From the NCBI RefSeq assembly GCF_003236295.1, contig NZ_POTW01000017.1, positions 28,166 to 92,165 on the forward strand: a DNA stretch of 64,000 nt, in the 5' to 3' direction. The DNA is from Jiangella anatolica. Its GTDB lineage: Bacteria; Actinomycetota; Actinomycetes; Jiangellales; Jiangellaceae. The notes below the pieces were generated by a model that saw only the letters and a list, made by a program, of their open reading frames with translations, was not told the origin of the DNA and did not search any database. The position numbers and the translations under genes were made by a program. Of this stretch, positions 16,422 through 24,434 are shown in pieces. The first letter of the stretch is position 1; each line of letters opens with the position of its first letter.

Positions 16422-18580
16422 CCGGCGTCCGGCAGGTCGGTGAGCAGCCCGGCCTCGTGCGCGCGGAGCAGGAACGGCAGGTGACCACGCCACTCGGCGA
16501 CGTCGTTGCTCAGCGCCGGCGCCGAGCCGCGCGGCCGGTACCAGCGCGACCCGCCGGCCAGGCCGGCCCGCAGGAACGCGTCGTCGCCGGTCGCGTCGTA
16601 GGCCACCGCCAGCGCCTCGCGGATCAGCGCGGACCGGTTCGCCCACCGGTAGTCGAACCGGGACAGGTAGACGAAGCTGCCGTCCCGGTTGCGGCCCAGA
16701 GTGAGCAGGGCCCGCGCCCCGGCAGAGAACGCCGCGGCCACCTCAGCGGACGGCGACAGCGCCTGCAGCCGGGCCAGCCCGGTCAGCAGGACGGCGTTCT
16801 GCCAGGCGCAGTAGTCGTCGGCGAGGCCGAGCCGCGACATCCAGCGTCCGTCCGGCCGCTGCGCCGCCAGCGCCGCCTTGGCGGTCCGCTCGGCCGCGTC
16901 CAGATAGACCGACGAACCGGTCGCCGACGCCACCGCGCACAGCGCCATCAGCGGCCAGCCGCTGTTCCGCGGCCCGGGCTCCGGCCGGGTCCAGCCGAGG
17001 TCGACCAGCCCGACGATGCAGTCGGCTACCCGCCGGGCAGCGTCGAGGTAGACCGACGAACCGGACAGCGACCCGAACAGCACCAGCCCCTCGGTCCACA
17101 GGTGACCGGTGTCGATGGAGGTCCGCACCGAACCAGAAGCCGTGCGTGCCGTCACGTAGTGGACGTGCGCCCGGCCGTGCGCGCGCAGCCCGCCGACCTC
17201 GTGCGGCTGGACGCTGTGGTGGATCAGGTCGATGTCGCAGAGGTGGTCGGCGTAGGCCTGCGCGGAGTCGTAGTAGGCCCGCTCGCCGGAGCGCAGGTAG
17301 TGCAGCGCCAGCGCCAGCAGCGCGTCGTGCTCGTTGTTCGCGCTGTAGCCCGTGCGTGGCCCGGACGTGATGCCCTGCACGCTGTCGCCGAAGTCGTGGA
17401 AGCCCAGCGACTGCCCGGACTGGTACCAGCCGGTCAGCTCCTCGCGGATGTGCGACTCCAGGTTCGGGTACCGCTCCGGCAGGTACGGCAGGTATCCGGG
17501 CAGCACCGAATCGACCGCGGGCACCAGCGGCGAGTCCAGCGTCGGCCCGGCCCGGCGGTCGTCGCCGGCGGCGACGCGCAGCAGCCGGGTCTTCGCCGCG
17601 CCCTGGGTCAGCCGCAGCGGTCCGGCGTCGGCCGGCCAGAACCGCACCGTCACACCCGACGGCGACACGGCCAGGTCGCTCGGGTGGTTCTCGGCGAACC
17701 GGTGCACGGCGACGGTGACGTCGTCCGCGCCGCCGGGCCGCGAAGCGACCAGCCAGTTCACCGCCTGCCGGCCGTGCAGCTCGGCCCACTCCCAGCGGGT
17801 CCAGTAGTCCGGCTCGCTCGCGTCCTCCCAGTCCGACCCCTCCACGACCTGCGACGTCGCGAAGATGCCACGCGGGTGGCCCTCGCCACGGTGCCGGACG
17901 GCGAACGGCGGCACGCCGCGGTGCGCGGCGTCGAAGGCCCCGGTGACGGCGGTCGCGACGGCGCCGGTGTCCAGCGCGACCGCCCACTCGGAAACCTCGC
18001 TCTCCGCCGCGTCGTCGTCGTTGACCAGCCCGACGGACAGGTCCACCGCCGATGCCCCGGCCCGCGCCGTCAGCCGGGCGGTGAACGCCCACGACGAGCC
18101 GTAGCGCCCGGACAGCGCGACCTCGGCCAGCAGCGGCCCGGTCTGCGTGACGGTGACACCGTCGTCCGGCACCGCCGCGGCGTGCCGGACACCGTCGCCG
18201 TCGACCAGCACCACCGACACCGCCGGCAGCCCGAGAGCAGGAACGGCGACCGAGAAGGGCGCCAGCCCGAGCTCCACGTCGACGACCCCGGTCGACAGCG
18301 ACAGCCCGGACACAGAGGCCGACGACGTCACGGCCGGCGGGGGACCAGCCGCGCCCGCCGGCCGCACGATCACCGACACCGACCCCAGCGCCCCGACGGA
18401 CACCGGAAACGCCAGCCCGGCCCACCCACCGCGCCGCCACAGCTCCTGATGCGGCGCCACAGAACCATCCACCAGCACAGAAAGCCCGCCGTCAGAGGAC
18501 ACCGGCACGCCGCACACCACCACCTCGCCGGAGCGAGGGACGCCGATCTCCTCGGTGACGCTCAGTCGTACGTCGGTCAT
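16418..18580 (-). CDS. PcRGLX/YetA-like (PL26-type) intracellular polysaccharide lyase-like protein
   Basis: The 720-residue protein has no signal peptide. Its N-terminus has the GVPRSGEVVVCGVPVSSDGG and VDGSVAPHQELW layout of the RIFT-barrel domain of rhamnogalacturonan exolyases (PcRGLX/YetA, PL26). The C-terminal half from about residue 360 is an (alpha/alpha) toroid with repeating helices such as NNEHDALLALALHYL and TEGLVLFGSLSG. Two recurring SSVYLDAA blocks mark equivalent helices. Family members release unsaturated galacturonyl-containing products from the chain end. It follows the importer genes with a one-base gap, consistent with processing of imported oligosaccharides. The exact substrate is not assignable. 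Confidence 0.7.
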   Translation of the reverse strand: MTDVRLSVTEEIGVPRSGEVVVCGVPVSSDGGLSVLVDGSVAPHQELWRRGGWAGLAFPVSVGALGSVSVIVRPAGAAGPPPAVTSSASVSGLSLSTGVVDVELGLAPFSVAVPALGLPAVSVVLVDGDGVRHAAAVPDDGVTVTQTGPLLAEVALSGRYGSSWAFTARLTARAGASAVDLSVGLVNDDDAAESEVSEWAVALDTGAVATAVTGAFDAAHRGVPPFAVRHRGEGHPRGIFATSQVVEGSDWEDASEPDYWTRWEWAELHGRQAVNWLVASRPGGADDVTVAVHRFAENHPSDLAVSPSGVTVRFWPADAGPLRLTQGAAKTRLLRVAAGDDRRAGPTLDSPLVPAVDSVLPGYLPYLPERYPNLESHIREELTGWYQSGQSLGFHDFGDSVQGITSGPRTGYSANNEHDALLALALHYLRSGERAYYDSAQAYADHLCDIDLIHHSVQPHEVGGLRAHGRAHVHYVTARTASGSVRTSIDTGHLWTEGLVLFGSLSGSSVYLDAARRVADCIVGLVDLGWTRPEPGPRNSGWPLMALCAVASATGSSVYLDAAERTAKAALAAQRPDGRWMSRLGLADDYCAWQNAVLLTGLARLQALSPSAEVAAAFSAGARALLTLGRNRDGSFVYLSRFDYRWANRSALIREALAVAYDATGDDAFLRAGLAGGSRWYRPRGSAPALSNDVAEWRGHLPFLLRAHEAGLLTDLPDAG

Positions 18581-18581
18581 C

Positions 18582-19490
18582 TCAGCCCTTCAACGCTCCG
18601 ACACTGACGCCCCGCGCGATCCGTTCCTGCGCGAACGCGAAGAGCACGAGCATCGGGATCATCGTGATCACCAGGCCCGCGAACAGCTGCACCCAGTTCG
18701 CGCTGTACTGGGCGTTCACCGAGAGCCCGAGGATGCCGACCGGGATGGTCTGCTGCTCGGGGTCGCTGAGGAAGACCAGCGCGAAGAAGAACTCGTTCCA
18801 GATCGACAGCGTGTTCAGCAGCGCGACGCTGGCGATCGCCGGGCTGACCTGCGGCAGCACGACGGAGAAGAACGTGCGCGTCGGCGAGGCGCCGTCCATG
18901 CAGGCGGCCTCCTCCAGTTCCTTCGGCAAGGACTGGAAGAAGCTGCTGAGCAGGTAGATGCTGAACGGGATCTGGGTGGCGATGTACACCAGCACCAGCC
19001 CGTGCAGCGAGCCGAGCAGGCCGAGGTTGTTCAGCAGGAAGTACAGCGGCACGATCACCAGGAAGGCCGGCATCATCAGGCCGCTGAGGAAGATCAGCCG
19101 CACGAGCGACCGCCCCGGGAAGTCGACCCGGGCCAGCACGTAGGCCGCCATCACCGCGAACAGCAGGCTGACGCCGACGCTGGCCACCGTCACGTAGAGG
19201 CTGTTGAGGAAGAACCGGCTGATCTGCGCGCCGTTCCACGCGTCGGCGTAGTTGCCCCACTGCGGGTCCTCCGGCAGCGACCACGGGCTGCTGGAGAAGA
19301 ACTCCGGGTTCGTCTTCAGCGACACCATCGCGCACCAGACGAACGCGCTGACCGAGGTCAGGCAGTACGACGCGAGCGCGAGGTGGGTGAGCAGCCGGCC
19401 GCCGCGGAACGGCGGACGGCGCCGCGGCGGGGCCGGCGCGGGCGGCACCGCCGAAACAACGGCCGGCGGGGTGGCGGTCGGTGTCGTCAT
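18582..19490 (-). CDS. Carbohydrate ABC transporter permease, MalG-type
   Basis: The 302-residue protein has a Pro/Arg-rich cytosolic start followed by six membrane helices. The EAA loop that docks the ATPase reads EEAACMDGASPTRTFF, followed by VVLPQ, near residues 195-220, characteristic of MalG/CUT1 permeases. Its ATG overlaps the stop of the partner permease by one base. Together with the genes at 19490-20389 and 20416-21774 it forms a binding-protein-dependent sugar importer. No cognate ATPase lies nearby, and a shared MsiK-type ATPase elsewhere in the genome is the likely partner. Confidence 0.93.
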   Translation of the reverse strand: MTTPTATPPAVVSAVPPAPAPPRRRPPFRGGRLLTHLALASYCLTSVSAFVWCAMVSLKTNPEFFSSSPWSLPEDPQWGNYADAWNGAQISRFFLNSLYVTVASVGVSLLFAVMAAYVLARVDFPGRSLVRLIFLSGLMMPAFLVIVPLYFLLNNLGLLGSLHGLVLVYIATQIPFSIYLLSSFFQSLPKELEEAACMDGASPTRTFFSVVLPQVSPAIASVALLNTLSIWNEFFFALVFLSDPEQQTIPVGILGLSVNAQYSANWVQLFAGLVITMIPMLVLFAFAQERIARGVSVGALKG

Positions 19491-20389
19491 CAGTACTGCT
19501 CGCTTTCACGCCGGGTGAGCCGCTGGGAGAGCAGCGTGAGGACGAGGATCGCCGCGAACAGCACGACGGCGATGGCGGCGGCGTAGCCGAACTCCGACGA
19601 CGCGAACGCGACCTTGTAGAGGTAGGTCCCGATCACCTCGGTGGCGCGCAGCGGGCCGCCGTTCGTCATCGCGATGATGAACGCGAACGTCTGCAGCCCC
19701 TGGATCATCCAGAGGATCAGAAGCGTCCGGGTGACCTCCCACATCAGCGGCCAGACGACGTGGCGGAACACCTGGAACGAGCTCGCGCCGTCCAGCGTCG
19801 CGGCCTCCTTGAGCTCGGCCGGGACCCGCTCGGCGGCCGCGGCGAAGAACATCATCCACAGCCCGATGCCGTGCCAGACGGTGGCCAGCACGACCATCAG
19901 CATCGCCGTGTTCGGCCGGCCGAGCAGCTCGACCGACGCCAGCGAGTCCAGCCCGACGGCGCGCAGCACCTTCTGCACGGCGCCGAAGTTCGGGTCGGCG
20001 AGGAACTTCCACAGCAGCGCCGCCGTCGTCACCGACAGGGCCACCGGCGCCAGGATGAGGAACCGGTACAGCCGGCCCAGCGGCAGCCGCTGCGTCACGT
20101 AGCCGAAGAACATCGCGCCGGGGAACAGCACCAGCGCGCCCAGCACCGTGAAGACGATCGTGTTGGTGATCGTGCTGGAGAACAACGAGTCGTCGGTGAG
20201 CCGGGTGAAGTTGTCCACGCCGACCCACTCCGGCGCGCTCACCCCGTTCCATTCCGTCAGCGCGACGTAGAACGTGGTGAACGCCGGGTACAGCATGAAC
20301 AGCGCGTAGAGCAGCAGTGCGGGCAGGAGGAACGGCACCACGAGCCGGCGGCGCTGACGTTCGAGCAGGTTGGGCCGTGTTCGTGGCAC
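19490..20389 (-). CDS. Carbohydrate ABC transporter permease, MalF-type
   Basis: The 299-residue protein has six membrane helices, the first being VVPFLLPALLLYALFML near residue 17. The EAA loop is KEAATLDGASSFQVFRHVVW. It has the size and layout of UgpA/MalF-type CUT1 permeases. GTG at 20389 is chosen because GGGAGAG lies just upstream and the product starts at a typical permease N-terminus. It heterodimerises with the MalG-type permease encoded directly downstream. Confidence 0.93.
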   Translation of the reverse strand: MPRTRPNLLERQRRRLVVPFLLPALLLYALFMLYPAFTTFYVALTEWNGVSAPEWVGVDNFTRLTDDSLFSSTITNTIVFTVLGALVLFPGAMFFGYVTQRLPLGRLYRFLILAPVALSVTTAALLWKFLADPNFGAVQKVLRAVGLDSLASVELLGRPNTAMLMVVLATVWHGIGLWMMFFAAAAERVPAELKEAATLDGASSFQVFRHVVWPLMWEVTRTLLILWMIQGLQTFAFIIAMTNGGPLRATEVIGTYLYKVAFASSEFGYAAAIAVVLFAAILVLTLLSQRLTRRESEQY

Positions 20390-20415
20390 CGTCTCTCCCT
20401 TCGACGTGAACGGGC

Positions 20416-21774
20416 TCAGCCCGCGGCGGCCTGCAGGCCCTCGGACATCTGGGTCAGCATCGTCGCGCCGTCGATCTCGCCGAAGAACAGCTGCGCGATC
20501 GGCTGCTGGTAGGCGGTCTGCACCTCCTGGCTCAGCGCCAGCACCCCCATGTACGACGGCGCGAACGCCGCGCCCTCCTCCAGCATGGCGGTGACGTCCT
20601 CGAAGCCCTCCGGCGCCGGGATGCCGGTGTAGGCGGAGATGCCGCCGGTGCTCTCGACGTAGGCGGTCTGGTTCGCCGGGTCGGCGATGAACTGCAGCCA
20701 GGCCTCGGCGGCGTCGGGGTTCTGGCCCTTGGCCGCGACGACCTGCGCGTTGGTGCCGCCGAACAGGCCGTCCTGGTCGCCGCTGCCGCCGTCGACGGTC
20801 GGGAACGCGAATGTGCCGGTCTGGAAGTCCGCGGGGATCGCGGCGGCCATCTCGCCGATCAGCCACGAGCCCATGAGGATCATCGCCGCGTCGCCCTGGA
20901 AGAACGACATCTGGGCGGAGGTGAAGTCGACGCCGCGGAAGCCGTCGAGGAAGTTGCCGTCGGCGACCAGCGCCTCCAGGTCCGCCGCGGCCTCCTGCGC
21001 GCCGGGCAGCGACGCCAGCTCGGCCTCGCCGGCGATGGCCTGCTGCAGGCCGTCCAGCCCGAAGTGCCGCAGCGCCAGATAGTCCCAGTAGACCTGCATG
21101 TAGGGCAGGAACGTGCCGGTGACGGTGAACGGCGCGATGCCGGCGGCCTTGATCGTGTCGGCGGCGGCGATGAGGTCGTCGAACGTCTCCGGCACCTCGA
21201 TGCCGAGCTCGTCGAAGATCGCCTCGTTGTAGAAGAACTGCAGGGTCGTCACCGACTCCGGCGCGCCGTAGATGTCGTCGCCGACGCTGATCAGCGGCCG
21301 GACGCCGGGCAGGATCGCCTCCTCCCAGGTGCCGTCGTAGCCCTCCAGCGGCTGCTCCATGGCGGGCTGCAGGTTCATCGTGTCGCCGGCCGCGACCCAC
21401 GGGCCGCCGTCGGGCAGGGTCACGTCGAGGAAGCCGTAGTTGACGTCCGGCGGGTCGTCGGCCCGCCAGCGCGCCTCGATCTGCGGCACGTCCTGGCCGC
21501 CGCCGAAGGTGAGGGTGACGTCGACGCCGTCGTGCTGCGCCTCGAACGCCTCGGCCAGGCCGGACAGCCGCTCGAAGTCGGGGGAGCCCTCGGGGTAGAA
21601 GCTGACGACCTCGAGGTCGCCGGTGATCTCGGCCGGCGCGCCGCTGGCGTCGCCGCCGCCCGAGCTCTCCGTCTCCGGCTCGTCGCCGTCGTCGGAGCTG
21701 GTGATGCACGCCGTCAGGCTCAGCATGACGGCGGTCGCCACGGCGGTGGCGCGAAGGAGCGAACGTCGGTTCAT
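20416..21774 (-). CDS. Extracellular carbohydrate-binding lipoprotein of the ABC importer
   Basis: The 452-residue protein carries a lipoprotein signal with lipobox LTAC, giving acylated C23, then a Ser/Gly/acidic linker. The mature part is a type 1 solute-binding protein of the CUT1 class, with FFYNEAIFDELGIEVPETFDDL, MGSWLIGEM and AEAWLQFIADP as recognisable blocks. It delivers the sugar to the two permeases downstream. Its ATG overlaps the stop of the Gfo/Idh gene by one base (TGATG). Ligand unknown, probably an oligosaccharide processed by the PL26-like protein. Confidence 0.93.
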   Translation of the reverse strand: MNRRSLLRATAVATAVMLSLTACITSSDDGDEPETESSGGGDASGAPAEITGDLEVVSFYPEGSPDFERLSGLAEAFEAQHDGVDVTLTFGGGQDVPQIEARWRADDPPDVNYGFLDVTLPDGGPWVAAGDTMNLQPAMEQPLEGYDGTWEEAILPGVRPLISVGDDIYGAPESVTTLQFFYNEAIFDELGIEVPETFDDLIAAADTIKAAGIAPFTVTGTFLPYMQVYWDYLALRHFGLDGLQQAIAGEAELASLPGAQEAAADLEALVADGNFLDGFRGVDFTSAQMSFFQGDAAMILMGSWLIGEMAAAIPADFQTGTFAFPTVDGGSGDQDGLFGGTNAQVVAAKGQNPDAAEAWLQFIADPANQTAYVESTGGISAYTGIPAPEGFEDVTAMLEEGAAFAPSYMGVLALSQEVQTAYQQPIAQLFFGEIDGATMLTQMSEGLQAAAG

Positions 21775-22802
21775 CAGTCTGTCTCCACGGTCAGGTCGAC
21801 CGGCCGGCCCGAACGCCAGGACCGGTCGATGGCGGCGAGGACCTCGGTGACGTGCACCGAGCTGTCGATCGACACGAGGGGCGGCGTGCCGTCCAGGACG
21901 GCGTCGACGAAGTGCTCGACGGCGCCGGCGATGGAACCGGACGGCTTGCCGCCGACCCGGCCCGCGAGCTGGTTGCGCGGGTAGCTGAACGACTCGTGGG
22001 TGGCGATCTCGAGCTGCTCGTGCTTGCGGTCCAGATGGATCACCGCGTCGCTGAAGATCAGCTCCATGAACGAGTCGGTCATGGTGGGGAACGTGTCGGG
22101 GTAGATCCAGCAGGCCTCGACGGTGACGACGGCGCCGCCGGCCAGCCGCAGCTGGGCCTGGACGGCGTCGGGGGTGTCGATGCCGCGGCCGCGGAGCACA
22201 CCGTGCACCGCGGTCGCGTAGACCTCGACCACGTGGTCGTCGAAGCACCACAGGATCAGGTCGAGGTCGTGCCCGGAGAGGAAGAGCGACGGCGACGTCC
22301 GGTCGGCCCAGTCCAGCATCTGGGTCGGCACGTGGATCGTGTCGTTCTTCCGGGCGTAGGCCAGCACCGGCGCGCCCAGGGCGCCGCCGGCCGCCCGCTC
22401 GTGTGCTTGCCAGTAGGCCGGCACCCAGCGGTGGTTGTAGAGCGTCATCGCGGTGACCCCGGCCGATCGCGCCGCGTCGCGGATGCGGCGGGCGTCCGCG
22501 GCCGTCGTCGCCAGCGGCTTCTCGATCAGCACCGGGCGGCCGGCCTCGACGGCGGCCAGCGCGGCCGCCGCGTGCGCGTGGTCGGGCGTGGCGATCAGGA
22601 CGGCGCCGACGGCGTCGTCGGCGAGCAGCGCGGACAGGTCGCCGTGCACCGGCGCCGGGCCGAACTCGTCCAGGCCGGTGACGGCCGCGGGGTCGCGGCT
22701 GCTCCAACCGGCGACCCGGCTGCGGTGGTAGGCGGCGAGCACGGCGGCGTGCTGGCGGGCCATGATGCCCGTCCCGACGATGCCCATGCCGAGCTGGTCC
22801 AC
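21774..22802 (-). CDS. Gfo/Idh/MocA family NAD(P)-dependent sugar dehydrogenase
   Basis: The 342-residue protein has the N-terminal Rossmann motif GIVGTGIMA (about 8-15) and the signature E94-K95-P96, whose lysine is catalytic. Later residues YNHRWVP, the aspartate-histidine pair in SGHDLDLILW and the beta-sheet C-terminal domain fit sugar or inositol dehydrogenases. GTG at 22802 has GGGAGG seven bases upstream. It is the first gene of the minus-strand operon that runs to 9929 and diverges from the aminotransferase at 22992. Oxidation of a sugar or inositol-like hydroxyl is expected. Confidence 0.9.
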   Translation of the reverse strand: MDQLGMGIVGTGIMARQHAAVLAAYHRSRVAGWSSRDPAAVTGLDEFGPAPVHGDLSALLADDAVGAVLIATPDHAHAAAALAAVEAGRPVLIEKPLATTAADARRIRDAARSAGVTAMTLYNHRWVPAYWQAHERAAGGALGAPVLAYARKNDTIHVPTQMLDWADRTSPSLFLSGHDLDLILWCFDDHVVEVYATAVHGVLRGRGIDTPDAVQAQLRLAGGAVVTVEACWIYPDTFPTMTDSFMELIFSDAVIHLDRKHEQLEIATHESFSYPRNQLAGRVGGKPSGSIAGAVEHFVDAVLDGTPPLVSIDSSVHVTEVLAAIDRSWRSGRPVDLTVETD

Positions 22803-22933
22803 GTGTCCTCCCGTACGCCGTCGGAAGTGCGGCGAAGCCGTCACGCTAGGGGGCCGCCAAGGGGGCCAGCAAGCGCGGTTCGTGTCGTGCCAGGCCCGTA
22901 GTTGTCCTGTTCCGGCGAGCCCGTGTTCTGTGG

Positions 22934-22964
22934 TTGACAGGCCTGTGACGAGGGCCTCTACGGT
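22934..22964 (+). promoter_or_regulatory. Candidate promoter for the GSA-aminomutase-like gene
   Basis: A perfect TTGACA (22934-22939) is followed after 19 bases by TACGGT (22959-22964), about 28 bases before the ATG at 22992, whose ribosome site is GAGGAGG. The spacer is longer than ideal but within the actinobacterial range. Confidence 0.5.
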
Positions 22965-22991
22965 CGGACGACCGCAGAACGAGGAGGATCG

Positions 22992-24320
22992 ATGACGAAC
23001 CCGACCGTCGCCGCAGGCACCCGCACGCCGCTGCGGCGCGGCGCCGAGCTGGCCGAGCGCGCGAGCCGCGTCCTGCCCGCCGGCGTGTCCAGCGACGCCC
23101 GGCGCGGCCTGCCCGAGCCGGTGTACGTCGACCACGCTCGCGGTGCGCGGCTCACCGACGTCGACGGCAACGACTACGTCGACTACGTCCTCGGCCAGGG
23201 CCCGATGATCCTGGGCCACAGCGCGCCCGAGGTGGTCGAGGCGGTGACCCGGCAGGTGGCCCGCGGCCAGGCGTACGCAGGCCAGCACCCGCTGGAGGTC
23301 GAGGCCGCCGAGCTGGTGCAGGCGATGGTGCCGGGCGCGGACCTGGTGCGGTTCAACACGGTCGGCTCTGAGGCGGTGATCGGCGCGTGGCGGCTGGCCC
23401 GCGGGTTCACCGGCCGGCAGAAGATCCTCAAGTTCGAGGGCCACTACCACGGCTGGCTGGACGCGGCGCTGTGGAGCCTGCATCCGCCGGTCGACGCGGC
23501 CGGCCCGGCGCTCGCGCCGGTCGCCGTCGCCGCGAGTGGCGGGCAGCAGGCCAGCGCGGGCGCCGACCTGGTGATCGCGCCGTGGAACGACCTGGCGGCG
23601 TTCACCGCCCTGCTGACCCGGCATGGGGAGGACATCGCCGCCGTGGTGATGGAGCCGCTGCTGTGCAACACCGGCTGCATCGCCCCGGTGCCCGGCTTCC
23701 TCGAGGCGGTCCGCGACCTGACCGCCGAGGCCGGCGCGCTGCTGATCTTCGACGAGGTCATCACCGGGTTCCGGCTGGCCCCAGGCGGCGCGCAGGAGTG
23801 GTTCGGCGTCGTGCCGGACCTCGCCGTGTACGGCAAGGCGATCGCCGGCGGGCTGCCGGTGGCGGCCATCGCCGGGCGCGCCGAGGTGATGGACCAGATC
23901 ACCGCCGGCACCGTGGGCCACGCCGGCACGTTCAACAGCAACCCCGTCGGCATGGCCGCGACGGTGGCGACGCTGACCCGGCTGCGGCGCGACGGCGACG
24001 AGCTCTTCCCGCGGCTGCGTGCCCTCGGCGGCCGGCTGATGGACGGGCTGCGCGAAGCAGCGGCCGACGCCGGCGTCCCGATGCTCGTCGACGGCCCCGG
24101 CCCCGTCTTCCAGACCTACCTGACCAGCGCCGACGCGGTGCTCAACTACCGCGACTTCGCCGCGACCGACCGGGCCGACATGGCCCGGCTGCACGCCGCC
24201 CTGCTGCGTCGCGGCGTCAACATCGTCCCCCGCGGACTGTGGTTCCTGTCCGCCGCGCACACCGAGTCCGACGTCGACCAGACAGTCGAGATCGTCGCCG
24301 ACATCCTCCGCACCTGGTAA
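22992..24320 (+). CDS. Class III PLP aminotransferase, glutamate-1-semialdehyde-aminomutase-like
   Basis: The 442-residue protein is a fold-type I class III aminotransferase close to HemL. Landmarks are GSEAV (PLP phosphate region), FEGHYHGW, the aspartate of IFDEVITGFR and K282 in YGKAIAGGLP. HAGTFNSNPV is the HemL-type tail of the active site. Its sequence and its place among sugar-catabolic genes argue against the housekeeping hemL, and such paralogues often act on amino sugars or amino-aldehydes. A strong GAGGAGG site precedes the ATG. Confidence 0.88.
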   Translation: MTNPTVAAGTRTPLRRGAELAERASRVLPAGVSSDARRGLPEPVYVDHARGARLTDVDGNDYVDYVLGQGPMILGHSAPEVVEAVTRQVARGQAYAGQHPLEVEAAELVQAMVPGADLVRFNTVGSEAVIGAWRLARGFTGRQKILKFEGHYHGWLDAALWSLHPPVDAAGPALAPVAVAASGGQQASAGADLVIAPWNDLAAFTALLTRHGEDIAAVVMEPLLCNTGCIAPVPGFLEAVRDLTAEAGALLIFDEVITGFRLAPGGAQEWFGVVPDLAVYGKAIAGGLPVAAIAGRAEVMDQITAGTVGHAGTFNSNPVGMAATVATLTRLRRDGDELFPRLRALGGRLMDGLREAAADAGVPMLVDGPGPVFQTYLTSADAVLNYRDFAATDRADMARLHAALLRRGVNIVPRGLWFLSAAHTESDVDQTVEIVADILRTW

Positions 24321-24337
24321 CCACCCGCACCACCAGA

Positions 24338-24398
24338 GTTGATCATGGAGAAATCGGGGTTCCGGGTCACTGGGAAACCCGATTTCTCCATGATCAAC
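24338..24398. terminator. 21-bp perfect-stem hairpin with TTGATCATGG ends
   Basis: 24338-24358 (GTTGATCATGGAGAAATCGGG) is exactly complementary to 24378-24398. The pairing continues for four more pairs after one mismatch. It lies between the stop of the aminotransferase and the next secreted-protein gene, so it should end or attenuate the upstream transcript. It resembles the hairpin at 45421, which also carries a TTTCCATGATCA motif. Confidence 0.8.
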
Positions 24399-24434
24399 GT
24401 GGGGTGGGGGTATCCAACGACCCTGGGAGCCGCC

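Noticed and set aside
24339..24434. Earlier starts for the secreted protein at 24435
   Set aside because: They fall in the palindrome, lack a ribosome site and would put a non-hydrophobic extension before the signal peptide.
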